DNA from: Pelagibacteraceae bacterium AG-333-C14
Lineage (GTDB): Bacteria; Pseudomonadota; Alphaproteobacteria; Pelagibacterales; AG-422-B15
Length of the DNA: 64,000 bases
Reading direction: 5' to 3'
Assembly: GCA_003282485.1 (NCBI GenBank)
Contig: QBZD01000001.1
Coordinates: 87,514 to 151,513, forward strand
Shown: positions 21,021 through 31,514 of the stretch, one piece after another
Layout: each line of letters starts with the position of its first letter
Position numbering within the stretch: the stretch's first letter is position 1
Program-made: the position numbers and the translations under genes
The notes under the pieces: generated by a model
Told to the model about the DNA's origin: nothing
The model's database searches: none
What the model saw: only the letters and a program-made list of their open reading frames with translations

Positions 21021-22076
21021 ATGAATAAAGTAAGTAAAATAGAAAAAAGATTTATTTTAGCACCTATGACAAGGTGTATATCAAAAATAAATGGGTGTCC
21101 CTCAAAGCAATTAGGAAAATTTTATGTAGATCAAGTTAAAAATGGGTTAACTACTATAATTACGGAGTCATGTGCGGTTAATGGAGAAGATGCCAGAGGA
21201 TATCTAAATGGAAGTCAATTTTTCAATGACCAACACGCAAAATCATGGGCTCCAATCATTAACCAAGTACATAAGCATGGGGGAAAGATTTTTATACAAT
21301 TATTCCATTCCGGTCGTTTAACGGTAAAGAAAATTACAAATTGTAATCCTATTTCTGCATCTGCATTAGAGCCTAGTGAGGTGCCCTCATTCTGGAGGCC
21401 ATTATTTGATCAAAAAATAGTTCATTTTCAAACCATGACTAAATTTGAAAAACCAAAAAAAGTGTCCTTAGGAAAAATAAGAAAAATAATAAATCAATTT
21501 AGAAGATCTAGTGAACTTGCAAAAAATGTAGGTTTTGATGGTGTAGAAATTCATGGCGCTCATGGCTACCTAGTTCATTCATTTTCTACTTTTGATGCAA
21601 ATCAGAGAAAAGATATTTACAATTCTAAAAGTAATCTTTTTTCTAGTGAATTAATTGAGGAATGTAAAAGTGTTTTGGGTAAAACACTATTAAGCTACCG
21701 TATCTCGTTACATACGGTTGACAATCCTTATGCAAAATATTCTAAAGATATTTATAATATACCTTCATTAATTAAAGCCTTAGACAAGGCAGGAGTAGAT
21801 ATCTTTCATTGCTCAGAAGTAAAAGCAGGAGAAAATATGTTTGGCTCAAATGAGTCACTCTTAGAATTAGTAAGAAAAAATACGAAGAAAAAAATAATTA
21901 CTTGTGGGGGAATTGACACACTTGAAAAAATAAAAAGACTTGACAAAAAAGGTGCTGATTATTTTGCTTTTGGAAGATCAGCTTTATCAAATCGAGACCT
22001 AGTGAAAAAAATAATATCTAAGAAAAGACTGATCAAATTTGAATATGAAAAACACTTTTATGAAACAAGAAATTAA
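21021..22076 (+). CDS. NADH:flavin oxidoreductase (old yellow enzyme family)
   Basis: FILAPMTRCISKINGCPS, FIQLFHSGR, GVEIHGAHGYLVHSF, ITCGGI, FAFGRSALSN. Confidence 0.88.
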   Translation: MNKVSKIEKRFILAPMTRCISKINGCPSKQLGKFYVDQVKNGLTTIITESCAVNGEDARGYLNGSQFFNDQHAKSWAPIINQVHKHGGKIFIQLFHSGRLTVKKITNCNPISASALEPSEVPSFWRPLFDQKIVHFQTMTKFEKPKKVSLGKIRKIINQFRRSSELAKNVGFDGVEIHGAHGYLVHSFSTFDANQRKDIYNSKSNLFSSELIEECKSVLGKTLLSYRISLHTVDNPYAKYSKDIYNIPSLIKALDKAGVDIFHCSEVKAGENMFGSNESLLELVRKNTKKKIITCGGIDTLEKIKRLDKKGADYFAFGRSALSNRDLVKKIISKKRLIKFEYEKHFYETRN

Positions 22077-22461
22077 GAAAAATAACGTAGAAAAAAACTT
22101 TAGAATAACTAAAGAACATGTAGCTAAATTTAACAGCATAACAAGAGATAGTCACCCACTGCATAAGGAATTAACCTTTTCTAAATCTAAAAACTTCTCC
22201 AATATCGTTATAAATGGAATGTTTATTTCATCATTATGCATTGGATTAATAATGAATAAAATGTTTAGTAAAAACTTCATTCTTGCATCTCAAAAATTTA
22301 GCTATCATAAACCTATACTTATTAATACAAATTTTAAGATATCAGCTAGGATATTAAATTTTTATACACGACATAAATTTTGTGAAGTCGAGGTCAAGGT
22401 ATATTGTAATAAAATAGTTTATTGTTCTGGCAATATAAAAATATCATATTTGAAAAACTAA
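22039..22461 (+). CDS. MaoC-like hot-dog dehydratase
   Basis: KFNSITRDSHPLHKE ... NIVINGMFISSLCIGLIMNKMF; start may be an internal Met. Confidence 0.78.
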   Translation: MNMKNTFMKQEIKKNNVEKNFRITKEHVAKFNSITRDSHPLHKELTFSKSKNFSNIVINGMFISSLCIGLIMNKMFSKNFILASQKFSYHKPILINTNFKISARILNFYTRHKFCEVEVKVYCNKIVYCSGNIKISYLKN

Positions 22462-22524
22462 AAATTTTATTTAATCATAGACCTATATAATATATACATT
22501 ATATAAAAATAATTTAAGAATCGA

Positions 22525-23283
22525 ATGGATATTGAAGTTATAAAAAAATTAAAAAAAGACTATCATGAAAATGGATATACAATCGTTAGAGGCTTAGTAA
22601 GCAAAGCTCATATAAATGATGCAAAAGAAGATTTAAATAAAGAGATAAGTAAGCTAGTCAAAAATAAAAAACTAAGATCCAGAGATATCAATTATACGAA
22701 CGACCAAATAAATTCAATTCATTCTATGAGTGGATGGTCATGGACTAAGAAATTACAAAAAAATAAAAAACTGATAAAAATAGTTTCCCATTTAATAAAA
22801 GGTAAATTAGAAAATTATGGAGCTGAACTTTTCGCAAAACCAGCAAATGTAGGTCTCCCGGCCCCACTTCATCAAGATAATTACTTTTGGTGTCTAAAAA
22901 ATAATGAAGCACTTACTGTATGGATTGCTCTAGATAAAGCGAATGATAAAAATGGAGGAGTTTTTTATTTTCAAAAATCGCATAAACTTGGACTTCTAGA
23001 GCATGTCCAGTCATTCGCCCCAGGGACTTCTCAAAAAATTAAATACCCTGATGGATTAAATATTTTTAAAAAGTATTCACCTTCATTAAATCCAGGGGAT
23101 TGTATTATTCATAATAGCTATGTAGTACATGGTAGCGATAAAAATATCAGCAATAGCCCAAGAGTTGGCTGGACATTAAGATTTAAGGCAAAAGACAATA
23201 AAATTGACCCTATGCGAAAAAAACAATATGAAAAAGAATTAGTATTTCAAATTAAAATGAGAAAAAAAAGTGCCAGGATATGA
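22525..23283 (+). CDS. phytanoyl-CoA dioxygenase family protein
   Basis: APLHQDNYFW, GGVFYFQKSHKLG, GDCIIHNSYVVHGSDKNISNSPRVGWTLRF: His-X-Asp...His facial triad. Confidence 0.88.
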   Translation: MDIEVIKKLKKDYHENGYTIVRGLVSKAHINDAKEDLNKEISKLVKNKKLRSRDINYTNDQINSIHSMSGWSWTKKLQKNKKLIKIVSHLIKGKLENYGAELFAKPANVGLPAPLHQDNYFWCLKNNEALTVWIALDKANDKNGGVFYFQKSHKLGLLEHVQSFAPGTSQKIKYPDGLNIFKKYSPSLNPGDCIIHNSYVVHGSDKNISNSPRVGWTLRFKAKDNKIDPMRKKQYEKELVFQIKMRKKSARI

Positions 23284-24439
23284 ACTAATTGGCAAGGAAG
23301 AGCAAAAAGAAATTGACTCTATCTTTAAGAATGGAAATGGCGTGCTATTTCGACACGGTTTTGAGAATATCAGGAATAATTCAAACAAAGTTTTAGAATT
23401 TGAACGTAACTTCGCAAAACTAGTTGGTTCTAAATATGCCCTTGCAGTCACATCAGGTACCGCTGCTTTAAGAGTAGCCTTGGCATCACTAAATATTAAA
23501 AAAGGCGATGAGGTAATTACTCAAGCATTCACATTTGTTGCCACTGTAGAAAGTATTGTTGAGTCAGGAGCTACCCCAGTTTGTACAGAAATTGATAAAA
23601 CATTAAATATGGATCCAGATGATCTCTTAAAGAAAATAAATAAAAAAACTAAAGCGGTTATAGCTGTACATATGCTTGGTGTACCGGCACGTTTAGACAA
23701 AATTAAAAAAATATGCAAAAAACAAAATATCCCTCTTATTGAAGACACTGCATGGGGTTGTGGAGGTTCATACAAAAATAAATTCTTAGGAACCTGGGGG
23801 GAAATTGGAGCATACAGTTTTGATTTTGCAAAGACACTTACAACCGGTGAAGGAGGTATGTTAGTTTTTAAAGATAAAAATACATTTCTAAATGCTAAGG
23901 CCTGGCATGATCATGGACATGAAAATAATCCAAAGTACCCAAGATGGCTTGACACTAGAAGAAGTAGTGGATTTAATTTTCGTATGTCTGAATTACAAGG
24001 AGCAGTAGGAATAGCTCAACTAAAGAAACTTAAGAAGATTATTAAACTACAAAATAGAAATATGGAAAAAATTAAAAGAAAGTTATCCTTAATTAGAAAT
24101 ATAGAATTCCGTGAAATAATTGCAGGATCAAATGAGACAGCTGATGCTCTCATTTTTTTTGTGAAAAATAAGAAAACAGCAATCTTGTGCCGAGAAGAAT
24201 TACTCAAACAAGGAGTTGGAACAAAAATTTTACCTGAAGCCTACACTTGGCATTTCGCAGGTACTTGGAAACATATACCTAGTCTATGGTCTAATTTTAA
24301 AAATAAAATAAATGCTTTCCCTAAATCGATTAGACTATTGGAAGCATCAGTCTCAATTCCAATAAATATTCATATGGAAAACGATATTCCTGAAAAAATC
24401 TATCAAGCAATAAGTAAAGTAATATTAAAAAATAATTAG
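23270..24439 (+). CDS. DegT/DnrJ/EryC1/StrS family PLP aminotransferase
   Basis: FAKLVGSKYALAVTSGTAALRVAL, IEDTAWGCGG, YSFDFAKTLTTGEGGML with catalytic Lys. Confidence 0.9.
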   Translation: MPGYELIGKEEQKEIDSIFKNGNGVLFRHGFENIRNNSNKVLEFERNFAKLVGSKYALAVTSGTAALRVALASLNIKKGDEVITQAFTFVATVESIVESGATPVCTEIDKTLNMDPDDLLKKINKKTKAVIAVHMLGVPARLDKIKKICKKQNIPLIEDTAWGCGGSYKNKFLGTWGEIGAYSFDFAKTLTTGEGGMLVFKDKNTFLNAKAWHDHGHENNPKYPRWLDTRRSSGFNFRMSELQGAVGIAQLKKLKKIIKLQNRNMEKIKRKLSLIRNIEFREIIAGSNETADALIFFVKNKKTAILCREELLKQGVGTKILPEAYTWHFAGTWKHIPSLWSNFKNKINAFPKSIRLLEASVSIPINIHMENDIPEKIYQAISKVILKNN

Positions 24440-24440
24440 A

Positions 24441-25085
24441 ATGCTTATTTCAGTTATTATACCAGTTTTAAATCAAGAGAAATTTATTGGCAGATGCTTA
24501 AGATCAATTCTACAACAAACTCTTGATAGAAATTTTTATGAAATATTAGTAATTAATGATGGAAGTACAGATAAAACAAGTTATGCGCTAGAATTATTTG
24601 GCAAGGAGATTACAGTAATCAATAATAAGAAAAATATTGGCTTACCTGCTTCAGTAAATAAAGGAATAAAAAAATCAAAGGGAAAATATATAATAAGATT
24701 AGACTCAGACGACTACGTTAATGAAAATTTTTTAAATATATTATTTGTTTATATAACATCAAATCAAGCAGATGCTGTAAGCTGCGATTATTTAGTTGTT
24801 GATGATAATGAAAATGTAATAAAAAAAGAAAACTGCTTGAGAAAACCTATAGGATGCGGCATTTTATTCCAAAAGGCACATCTAGAAAATATTGGTCTGT
24901 ATGATAATAAATTTTTATATCAAGAAGATAAAGAATTAAGATTAAGATTTGAAAAGAAATATAAAATTAGCAGATTAAATCTTCCTCTTTACAGATATAG
25001 AATGCATACAAGTAATATGACTAAAAATAAAAATAAAATGAAAGATTATCAAAAAAAATTATTAATCAAGCATAAATCGAACTAA
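24441..25085 (+). CDS. glycosyltransferase family 2
   Basis: ISVIIPVLNQEKFIGRCLRSILQQT, EILVINDGSTDKT, IIRLDSDDY. Confidence 0.9.
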   Translation: MLISVIIPVLNQEKFIGRCLRSILQQTLDRNFYEILVINDGSTDKTSYALELFGKEITVINNKKNIGLPASVNKGIKKSKGKYIIRLDSDDYVNENFLNILFVYITSNQADAVSCDYLVVDDNENVIKKENCLRKPIGCGILFQKAHLENIGLYDNKFLYQEDKELRLRFEKKYKISRLNLPLYRYRMHTSNMTKNKNKMKDYQKKLLIKHKSN

Positions 25086-25108
25086 CATTATTGATATATA
25101 AATTAAAA

Positions 25109-26170
25109 ATGAATTCAATAAAACTTGGAAAGAGAGTTATAGATAACAACAGTGAACCCTATATTATTGCTGAAGTTGGGGTTAACCATGAAGGATCTTT
25201 TGAGCAGGCATTAGAGTTAATAAATTTAGCAAAAGAGGGTGGCGCAGATGCTGTAAAATTTCAATCCTATAAAGCAGAAACTTTGGCATCAAAAAATTCT
25301 CCCGCTTATTGGGACACAGAAGAAGAGAAAACTACATCTCAGTTCAATTTGTTTAAAAAATATGACAATTTTAATTTTGATGACTATGAATCACTAGCAA
25401 AACATTGTAAGAAAATAGATATTGATTTTGTTTCTACTCCTTTTGATAAAGAGTCAGTCGAATATTTAGATAAATTAGTTCCGTACTATAAAATTGCTTC
25501 TGCAGATATTAATTGTATTCCATTATTAAGGTTAGTTGGTAATAAAAAGAAGCCTGTTATTATATCAACAGGATGTGCAAGTATAGATGAAATAAAATTA
25601 GCTAAAAAAACATTACAAGATGCTGGAGCGCCTAATGTGATAATTTTACATTGCATACTTAATTACCCAACAAATATAAAAAATGCAAACCTATCAATGA
25701 TTACAGATTTAAAACAAACCTTTACCGAAAATATTATTGGTTATTCAGATCACACTCATCCAGATGAAGGTATGATTACTCTTTCTACTGCTTACTTATT
25801 AGGAGCCGTAATAATTGAGAAACACTTTACAAATAATAAAAAACTTCCAGGAAACGATCATTACCATTCAATGGATATCAATGACTTAAAAATTTTTAGA
25901 AAAAGCTCTAATAAGATTAAACAATTGAAGGGCTCAATTTTCACGAAACAGCCTATCAAGGAGGAGGAGAAATCTAGAACAAACGCCAGAAGAAGTATAT
26001 TTTTAAAAAGTAATTTAAATGCTGGAGATATAATAAAAGAAGAAGATATAACATTTCTTCGACCAGGTTTTGGTATCACAGTTGATAATTGGGATAAAAT
26101 CGTTGGCAAAAAAATAAATTCAGATAGTAAATCAGGATATATGCTAAAATGGTCAGATATTAATGAATAA
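25109..26170 (+). CDS. second NeuB-family synthase (SpsE/legionaminate synthase-like)
   Basis: YIIAEVGVNHEGSFEQALELI, VKFQSYKAETL, HCILNYPT, IGYSDHT, GAVIIEKHFT; ATG at 25109 preferred over the TTG at 25091. Confidence 0.88.
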   Translation: MNSIKLGKRVIDNNSEPYIIAEVGVNHEGSFEQALELINLAKEGGADAVKFQSYKAETLASKNSPAYWDTEEEKTTSQFNLFKKYDNFNFDDYESLAKHCKKIDIDFVSTPFDKESVEYLDKLVPYYKIASADINCIPLLRLVGNKKKPVIISTGCASIDEIKLAKKTLQDAGAPNVIILHCILNYPTNIKNANLSMITDLKQTFTENIIGYSDHTHPDEGMITLSTAYLLGAVIIEKHFTNNKKLPGNDHYHSMDINDLKIFRKSSNKIKQLKGSIFTKQPIKEEEKSRTNARRSIFLKSNLNAGDIIKEEDITFLRPGFGITVDNWDKIVGKKINSDSKSGYMLKWSDINE

Positions 26171-26182
26171 AAATAACACTAA

Positions 26183-28486
26183 ATGATATTACTTGGTACA
26201 GAGGTTGCAGGACCTGCTGCCTATATATCTAGTATTAATTTTGGTAAAATTAAAACTAAATGGGTTTATTCTAATAGACTAAAAAGTTTTTATATTCAAA
26301 AAAATATTTCAGCTATTAAGAAATGGAGGAATTTAAAAAATATTGAATATGTTATTACTGGAACTTGTAAAGAAGGTGGTCTTGATCAGCAAATAATTTT
26401 GTGGGCTAAAAAAAATAACATACCTTCAATAACTTGTGTTGATCATTGGAGTTTATTTTATCTTCGTTTCAGATATAAAAATAAATATTTATTTCCTGAT
26501 AAAATACTTGTTAATGATGAATACGCAAGAACTCTAGCTATAAATGATGGCATTCCTGAAGAAAAAATTCACGTTGCTGGCAATCCCATTTTAGAAAAGT
26601 TGTTTAGTAGAAAAATTCAAGTCACAAAAAATAATAACTTACAGAAATATCATAACTTTCCTAAGAAAAAAGTTTTAGTTTTTGTATCAGAAAATTTATC
26701 TGAGTTTAAAAAAAATACAAAAGAATATAAAGGCTACGACGAGTTTGATGTTTTGAAATTAATAATTAAATTTATGAAAAGTAATTATATTCTTGCTATT
26801 AAACTGCATCCTGAAGAAAATAAAAAAAAATTTCTTAATTATATTAATATAGAAAATACTTTTTTTTTAAGTGATATATCCGTTGAAGAAGTAGCTCGTG
26901 GAGCTGATATAATTATAGGCATGGAGTCATTTTTTCTTATCGAGATGGCAACTCTCAGAAACGACGTCATTAGCTTAAGGCCAAAGAGCAAGCACATTTT
27001 TATTGGGAATATTTTAAATGCCACTATTGCAGCAGATTCTCTAAAATCTCTAAATGAAATTCAGAGAATAAAAGGTAAGAAAAAAGATCATTTTAAAAAT
27101 AATTTCAAAAATTCCTCTGATAAAATAATTAAATTAATTAAAAGTACAGTAAATGACAATAAGCCGAAAAATATTGAAAAAAATGAGGGTAATGAGATGT
27201 TTGCTCTTGCAAAAAAACTTTGGCCACTAAACCGTAGTCTTACTGGTGAAGGTGTTAGAAAAACACTAAAGATAATAAATTCAAAAGTAAAAAATATGAA
27301 ATTAACTGAGGTTAGGTCTGGTACAAAAGCTTTTGATTGGGATGTGCCTAAGGAATGGTATGTGAAAAATGCATATATAATTACCCCTCAAGGAAAAAGA
27401 ATTTGTGATTTCAAAAATAATAATTTACATCTAGTTGGATATAGTACGCCTGTAAATAAAAAACTTACATTGCAGGAACTAAACCTAAATCTACATTCTC
27501 TTGAAAGTCAGCCTAATGCTATTCCTTATGTGACTTCTTATTATAATGAAAACTGGGGATTTTGCTTAACTCACAATGAAAGAAAAGTTCTTACTGATGG
27601 ACTTTACCAAGTCATTATTGATAGTAAGCTTTTCGATGGATCACTAACTTATGGTGAAGTTCTCATAAAAGGTAAAAGTAAGAAAGAAATTTTTTTATCC
27701 ACTTATATTTGCCATCCATCGATGGCAAATAATGAACTTTCAGGTCCTGTTGTAACTACATATCTAATAAAATGGTTAAAAAGTAAGAAAAACCTTAAAT
27801 ACTCTTATAGAATAGTATTTATTCCAGAAACGATTGGTTCAGTTGTTTATTTATCTAGAAATTATAAATCCATGAAAAGAAATATTATTGCGGGCTTCAA
27901 TATTTCGTGTGTTGGGGATGATAGAAGCTATTCCTATCTTCCTTCTCGTAATGGCAATACTTTAAGTGATATAGTTGCCAAGCATGTATTAAAATGGACT
28001 GATAAAGAATATATATCTTACAGTTGGGCAGATAGAGGAAGTGATGAAAGACAATATTGCTCTCCAGGGATAGATCTTCCTATAGCATCAATAATGAGAA
28101 CAAAATACCATGAGTATGAAGAATATCACACTTCACTCGACTCTTTAGGAAGAGTTGTAACAAGTAAAGGCTTGTACGGTGGCTACAATGCACTAAAAAA
28201 AACCATTGAAGCGATTGAAAATAATTGTGTTCCATTAACTAAAATTAATGGCGAACCATATCTTGCAAAAAGAAACCTTTATCCTAAAACAAGTAAGTTT
28301 GAGTTTGAGTATAGAAAAGAAGAATTGCCATCGAATCTAGATGTTATGATGGACCTAATAAGTTTATCTGATGGTAAAAATAATCTAATCACAATTGCAG
28401 AAAAAATTAATGTTCCTATTTGGAACCTATATACCATATTGGATAAATTAGTTTCTAATAATATTATATCATTAAAAAATAATTAG
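26183..28486 (+). CDS. fusion: N-terminal GT-B-like transferase + C-terminal DUF4910/M28-like aminopeptidase-type domain
   Basis: N-term ITCVDHWSLFY...HVAGNPILEKL...IIGMESFFLIEMA; C-term MFALAKKLWPLNRSLTGEGVRKTLKII ... LSTYICHPSMANNELSGPVV ... SDERQYCSPG. Confidence 0.75.
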   Translation: MILLGTEVAGPAAYISSINFGKIKTKWVYSNRLKSFYIQKNISAIKKWRNLKNIEYVITGTCKEGGLDQQIILWAKKNNIPSITCVDHWSLFYLRFRYKNKYLFPDKILVNDEYARTLAINDGIPEEKIHVAGNPILEKLFSRKIQVTKNNNLQKYHNFPKKKVLVFVSENLSEFKKNTKEYKGYDEFDVLKLIIKFMKSNYILAIKLHPEENKKKFLNYINIENTFFLSDISVEEVARGADIIIGMESFFLIEMATLRNDVISLRPKSKHIFIGNILNATIAADSLKSLNEIQRIKGKKKDHFKNNFKNSSDKIIKLIKSTVNDNKPKNIEKNEGNEMFALAKKLWPLNRSLTGEGVRKTLKIINSKVKNMKLTEVRSGTKAFDWDVPKEWYVKNAYIITPQGKRICDFKNNNLHLVGYSTPVNKKLTLQELNLNLHSLESQPNAIPYVTSYYNENWGFCLTHNERKVLTDGLYQVIIDSKLFDGSLTYGEVLIKGKSKKEIFLSTYICHPSMANNELSGPVVTTYLIKWLKSKKNLKYSYRIVFIPETIGSVVYLSRNYKSMKRNIIAGFNISCVGDDRSYSYLPSRNGNTLSDIVAKHVLKWTDKEYISYSWADRGSDERQYCSPGIDLPIASIMRTKYHEYEEYHTSLDSLGRVVTSKGLYGGYNALKKTIEAIENNCVPLTKINGEPYLAKRNLYPKTSKFEFEYRKEELPSNLDVMMDLISLSDGKNNLITIAEKINVPIWNLYTILDKLVSNNIISLKNN

Positions 28487-28487
28487 C

Positions 28488-29453
28488 ATGCAACATAAAA
28501 TTAATTCTGTTTTGATAGGATGTGGTGCAATAGGTTTTTTTAATGACTTTCATTCACGTAAAAAAGGGGCATTTAGTCATTTTAAATCAATGTATAAATC
28601 TGATTTGTTTAATTTGCTTGCTATTATGGATAAAGATCAAAAAAAACTGAATACAATAAAAAAAAAATACAACATAAATACTTATTCGAATTATTTTTCT
28701 ATGCTACGTGAAAATGAAGTTGATTTAATTGTGATTGCAACTCCAGATAAGACACATATTAAAATTTTGAAAGAAATTATTTCTTTCAAGCCAAAAATTG
28801 TATTATGTGAGAAGCCTATTTCAAACAATTTAAAAGATATTAAAAAAATAATTGCTTTATATAAAAAAAATAAAATTCATTTACTTGTAAACTATTCATT
28901 TAGATTTAATTCTGACTTCAGAATAATAAAAAAAATGTTAGATTCTAAAAAATTTGGTAAAATAATTAAGCTAAACGCTACATACTCAAGGGGTTATTTT
29001 CACAATGCATGCCATTATATTGATTTTGCATTATGGCTATTTGGTAAACCAAAAAATATTGAAGTAATTGATTCTTATAAAAGTACAAGTTATCAAGAAG
29101 ATTATACTATAGCCGTAAACTTAAAATATAAGAATAATTTGAATGTTCAAATTTCTGGGGTAGATTTAGATAATATAGCTTCAACAGGTTTATCAATTGT
29201 ATGTGAAAAAGGTATAATTATTGTTAACCCCATCGATGAAATTAAAATTTTTAAGATTAGAAGAAATAAACATCAATCAAATGAAAATGAATTTTACTTA
29301 GCATCAGATAAAAAAATAAATTATGGCAATTCAATGCTTTATCATTATAAGAACATATATGATTTATTTTATAATAAAGTAAATGCAATTTCTCCAATTA
29401 AGGGTTTAGTTGAAATTGCAAAAATAAATGAGAAAGTTAAAAAACTAATATGA
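28488..29453 (+). CDS. Gfo/Idh/MocA family oxidoreductase
   Basis: SVLIGCGAIGFFNDFH, LIVIATPDKTHI, VLCEKPISNN. Confidence 0.88.
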   Translation: MQHKINSVLIGCGAIGFFNDFHSRKKGAFSHFKSMYKSDLFNLLAIMDKDQKKLNTIKKKYNINTYSNYFSMLRENEVDLIVIATPDKTHIKILKEIISFKPKIVLCEKPISNNLKDIKKIIALYKKNKIHLLVNYSFRFNSDFRIIKKMLDSKKFGKIIKLNATYSRGYFHNACHYIDFALWLFGKPKNIEVIDSYKSTSYQEDYTIAVNLKYKNNLNVQISGVDLDNIASTGLSIVCEKGIIIVNPIDEIKIFKIRRNKHQSNENEFYLASDKKINYGNSMLYHYKNIYDLFYNKVNAISPIKGLVEIAKINEKVKKLI

Positions 29454-30751
29454 TAAATAATGATAGTTTAGCTATTTTGGGCGGCAAACCAACTTTTGAT
29501 AAGCCCCTTGAAAGATATAATTCTTTTGGGGAAGAGGAACTGAATGCGGCCAATGAAGTCTTAAGATCAGGAAAACTCTCTTATTTCTTAGCATCATGGA
29601 ATGAAATACCAAATATTGGCGGTTTCTATGGCGGACCAAAAGTTCAATTGTTTGAGAGGTTAATTGAAAAACATTTTAATGTTAAGCATGCTGTTACTGT
29701 AAATTCTTGGACTTCTGGACTAATTGCAGCAGTAGGTGCAATAGGCATTGAGCCTGGCGATGAAGTAATTGTAACGCCATGGACTATGTGTGCATCAGCA
29801 ACTGCAATTTTACATTGGAACGCAATTCCTGTGTTTGTTGATATTGAAGATGAGACATTTAATATAAACCCAGATAAAATTGAAGAAAAAATAAGTGAGT
29901 ATACAAAAGCAATAATGGTGGTGGATATTTTTGGTCAGTCTGCTGACATGGAAAAAATTAATCGTATTGCTAAAAAGTACAATCTTAAAGTTATTAGTGA
30001 TACTGCTCAAGCTCCCAATGCTATGTATAAAAATCATTTTGCTGGAACAATTGCTGATATTGGTGGCTTCAGTCTAAACTTTCATAAACATATTCATACT
30101 GGAGAAGGAGGTATATTAGTTACTAATGATGATAACCTTGCAAGAAGATTGCAACTAATCCGCAATCATGGAGAGACAATTGTCGATGACATGGGGGTAG
30201 ATGACATATCTAATATGATTGGCTATAACTTTCGCCTGGGTGAAATTGAGGCCGCAATAGGTATCGAACAATTGAAAAAAATTGATAAACTTGTTGAAAG
30301 ACGTGTGGAAGTAGCAAATAAAATACGAGAGGGATTATCTTCATTGAAAGGTCTTAGAATGCCAATACTAAAACCAAATTGTACTCATTCATATTATGCT
30401 TTCCCTTTAATTTACGATAAAAATCTTACAGGAGTTGATAGAAAAGTTATTTATGATGCATTAAAAGCGGAGGGTATCCCAACTGATATTGACTACCCAA
30501 ATCTCCATATGCTTCCTATGTACCAAAGAAAAATTGCTTATGGTAAAAAAGGATTTCCATGGAGCTCTGATATTTATAAAGGAAACGTTGATTATAGTAA
30601 GGGTATATGTCCAGTAGCCGAAATGTTAGTCGCAGAAAAAATTATGATAATCTCAATTTGTGACTATGAATTTTCTGATAAAACCATTGATATGTATATC
30701 AATGGTTTCAAAAAAATTTGGTCGAATTTAGATAAGCTTAAATCACTCTAA
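29450..30751 (+). CDS. DegT/DnrJ/EryC1/StrS family PLP aminotransferase
   Basis: VNSWTSGLIAAVGAIGIEPGDEVIVTPWT, ISDTAQAPNA, FSLNFHKHIHTGEGGILVTND with catalytic Lys. Confidence 0.9.
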   Translation: MINNDSLAILGGKPTFDKPLERYNSFGEEELNAANEVLRSGKLSYFLASWNEIPNIGGFYGGPKVQLFERLIEKHFNVKHAVTVNSWTSGLIAAVGAIGIEPGDEVIVTPWTMCASATAILHWNAIPVFVDIEDETFNINPDKIEEKISEYTKAIMVVDIFGQSADMEKINRIAKKYNLKVISDTAQAPNAMYKNHFAGTIADIGGFSLNFHKHIHTGEGGILVTNDDNLARRLQLIRNHGETIVDDMGVDDISNMIGYNFRLGEIEAAIGIEQLKKIDKLVERRVEVANKIREGLSSLKGLRMPILKPNCTHSYYAFPLIYDKNLTGVDRKVIYDALKAEGIPTDIDYPNLHMLPMYQRKIAYGKKGFPWSSDIYKGNVDYSKGICPVAEMLVAEKIMIISICDYEFSDKTIDMYINGFKKIWSNLDKLKSL

Positions 30752-30757
30752 AAAGAT

Positions 30758-31510
30758 ATGAGAGTAGTTGCTATAATCCAGGCAAGAATGAACTCATCAA
30801 GATTGCCCGGCAAGGTATTAGAGATTGTAGAAGGCAAACCTTTAATTGAATGGCAAATCGAAAGATTATCTCTTAGTAGACTGGTAGATGAAGTAGTTGT
30901 AGCTACATCAGATACAGAAAATGATGACCCGATTGTTAAATTGTGTAAAAAAAATAAGATTAGATTTCATAGAGGTTCTGAAAGTGACGTTTTAAAACGT
31001 GTTACTGAGACAATAAAAAGATTTGATGCATATATTCATGTTGAATGTTTCGGAGATTCTCCTTTAGTAGATCCAAAAATTATAGATGAGTACATTGGTT
31101 TTTTTATAAAAAATATAAAGATTTATGATTTTGTATCTAATACTATTCATCATACCTACCCCGGAGGTTTAGAATGTTCAATCTATAAAGGATCCACGCT
31201 AGCCAAAGTTAATAAAATGATAGATATTAATGATAAACATAGAGAGCACGTAGGTTACAATATTAGAAGGTTCCCAAAAAAATTTAAATTATGTTCTCTT
31301 AAGGCTCCAAAGCATTTAAATCGAAAAAATATCTCTCTTGAATTAGATGAAAAAAAAGATTTAATTTTATTAAAAAAAATATTTAAGCACTTTAATAAAA
31401 AGAAAAAATTATATTTTTCTTCTGAAGAAGTTTTAAATTACTTGGATAAAAATAAAAAACTAATTCAAATTAATAATCAAGTAAAAAGACGTTGGAAAAA
31501 ATTCTTATAA
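30758..31510 (+). CDS. SpsF-like cytidylyltransferase/polysaccharide biosynthesis protein
   Basis: VVAIIQARMNSSRLPGKVLEIVEGKPLIEWQIERL, GDSPLVDPKII. Confidence 0.87.
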   Translation: MRVVAIIQARMNSSRLPGKVLEIVEGKPLIEWQIERLSLSRLVDEVVVATSDTENDDPIVKLCKKNKIRFHRGSESDVLKRVTETIKRFDAYIHVECFGDSPLVDPKIIDEYIGFFIKNIKIYDFVSNTIHHTYPGGLECSIYKGSTLAKVNKMIDINDKHREHVGYNIRRFPKKFKLCSLKAPKHLNRKNISLELDEKKDLILLKKIFKHFNKKKKLYFSSEEVLNYLDKNKKLIQINNQVKRRWKKFL

Positions 31511-31514
31511 AATA

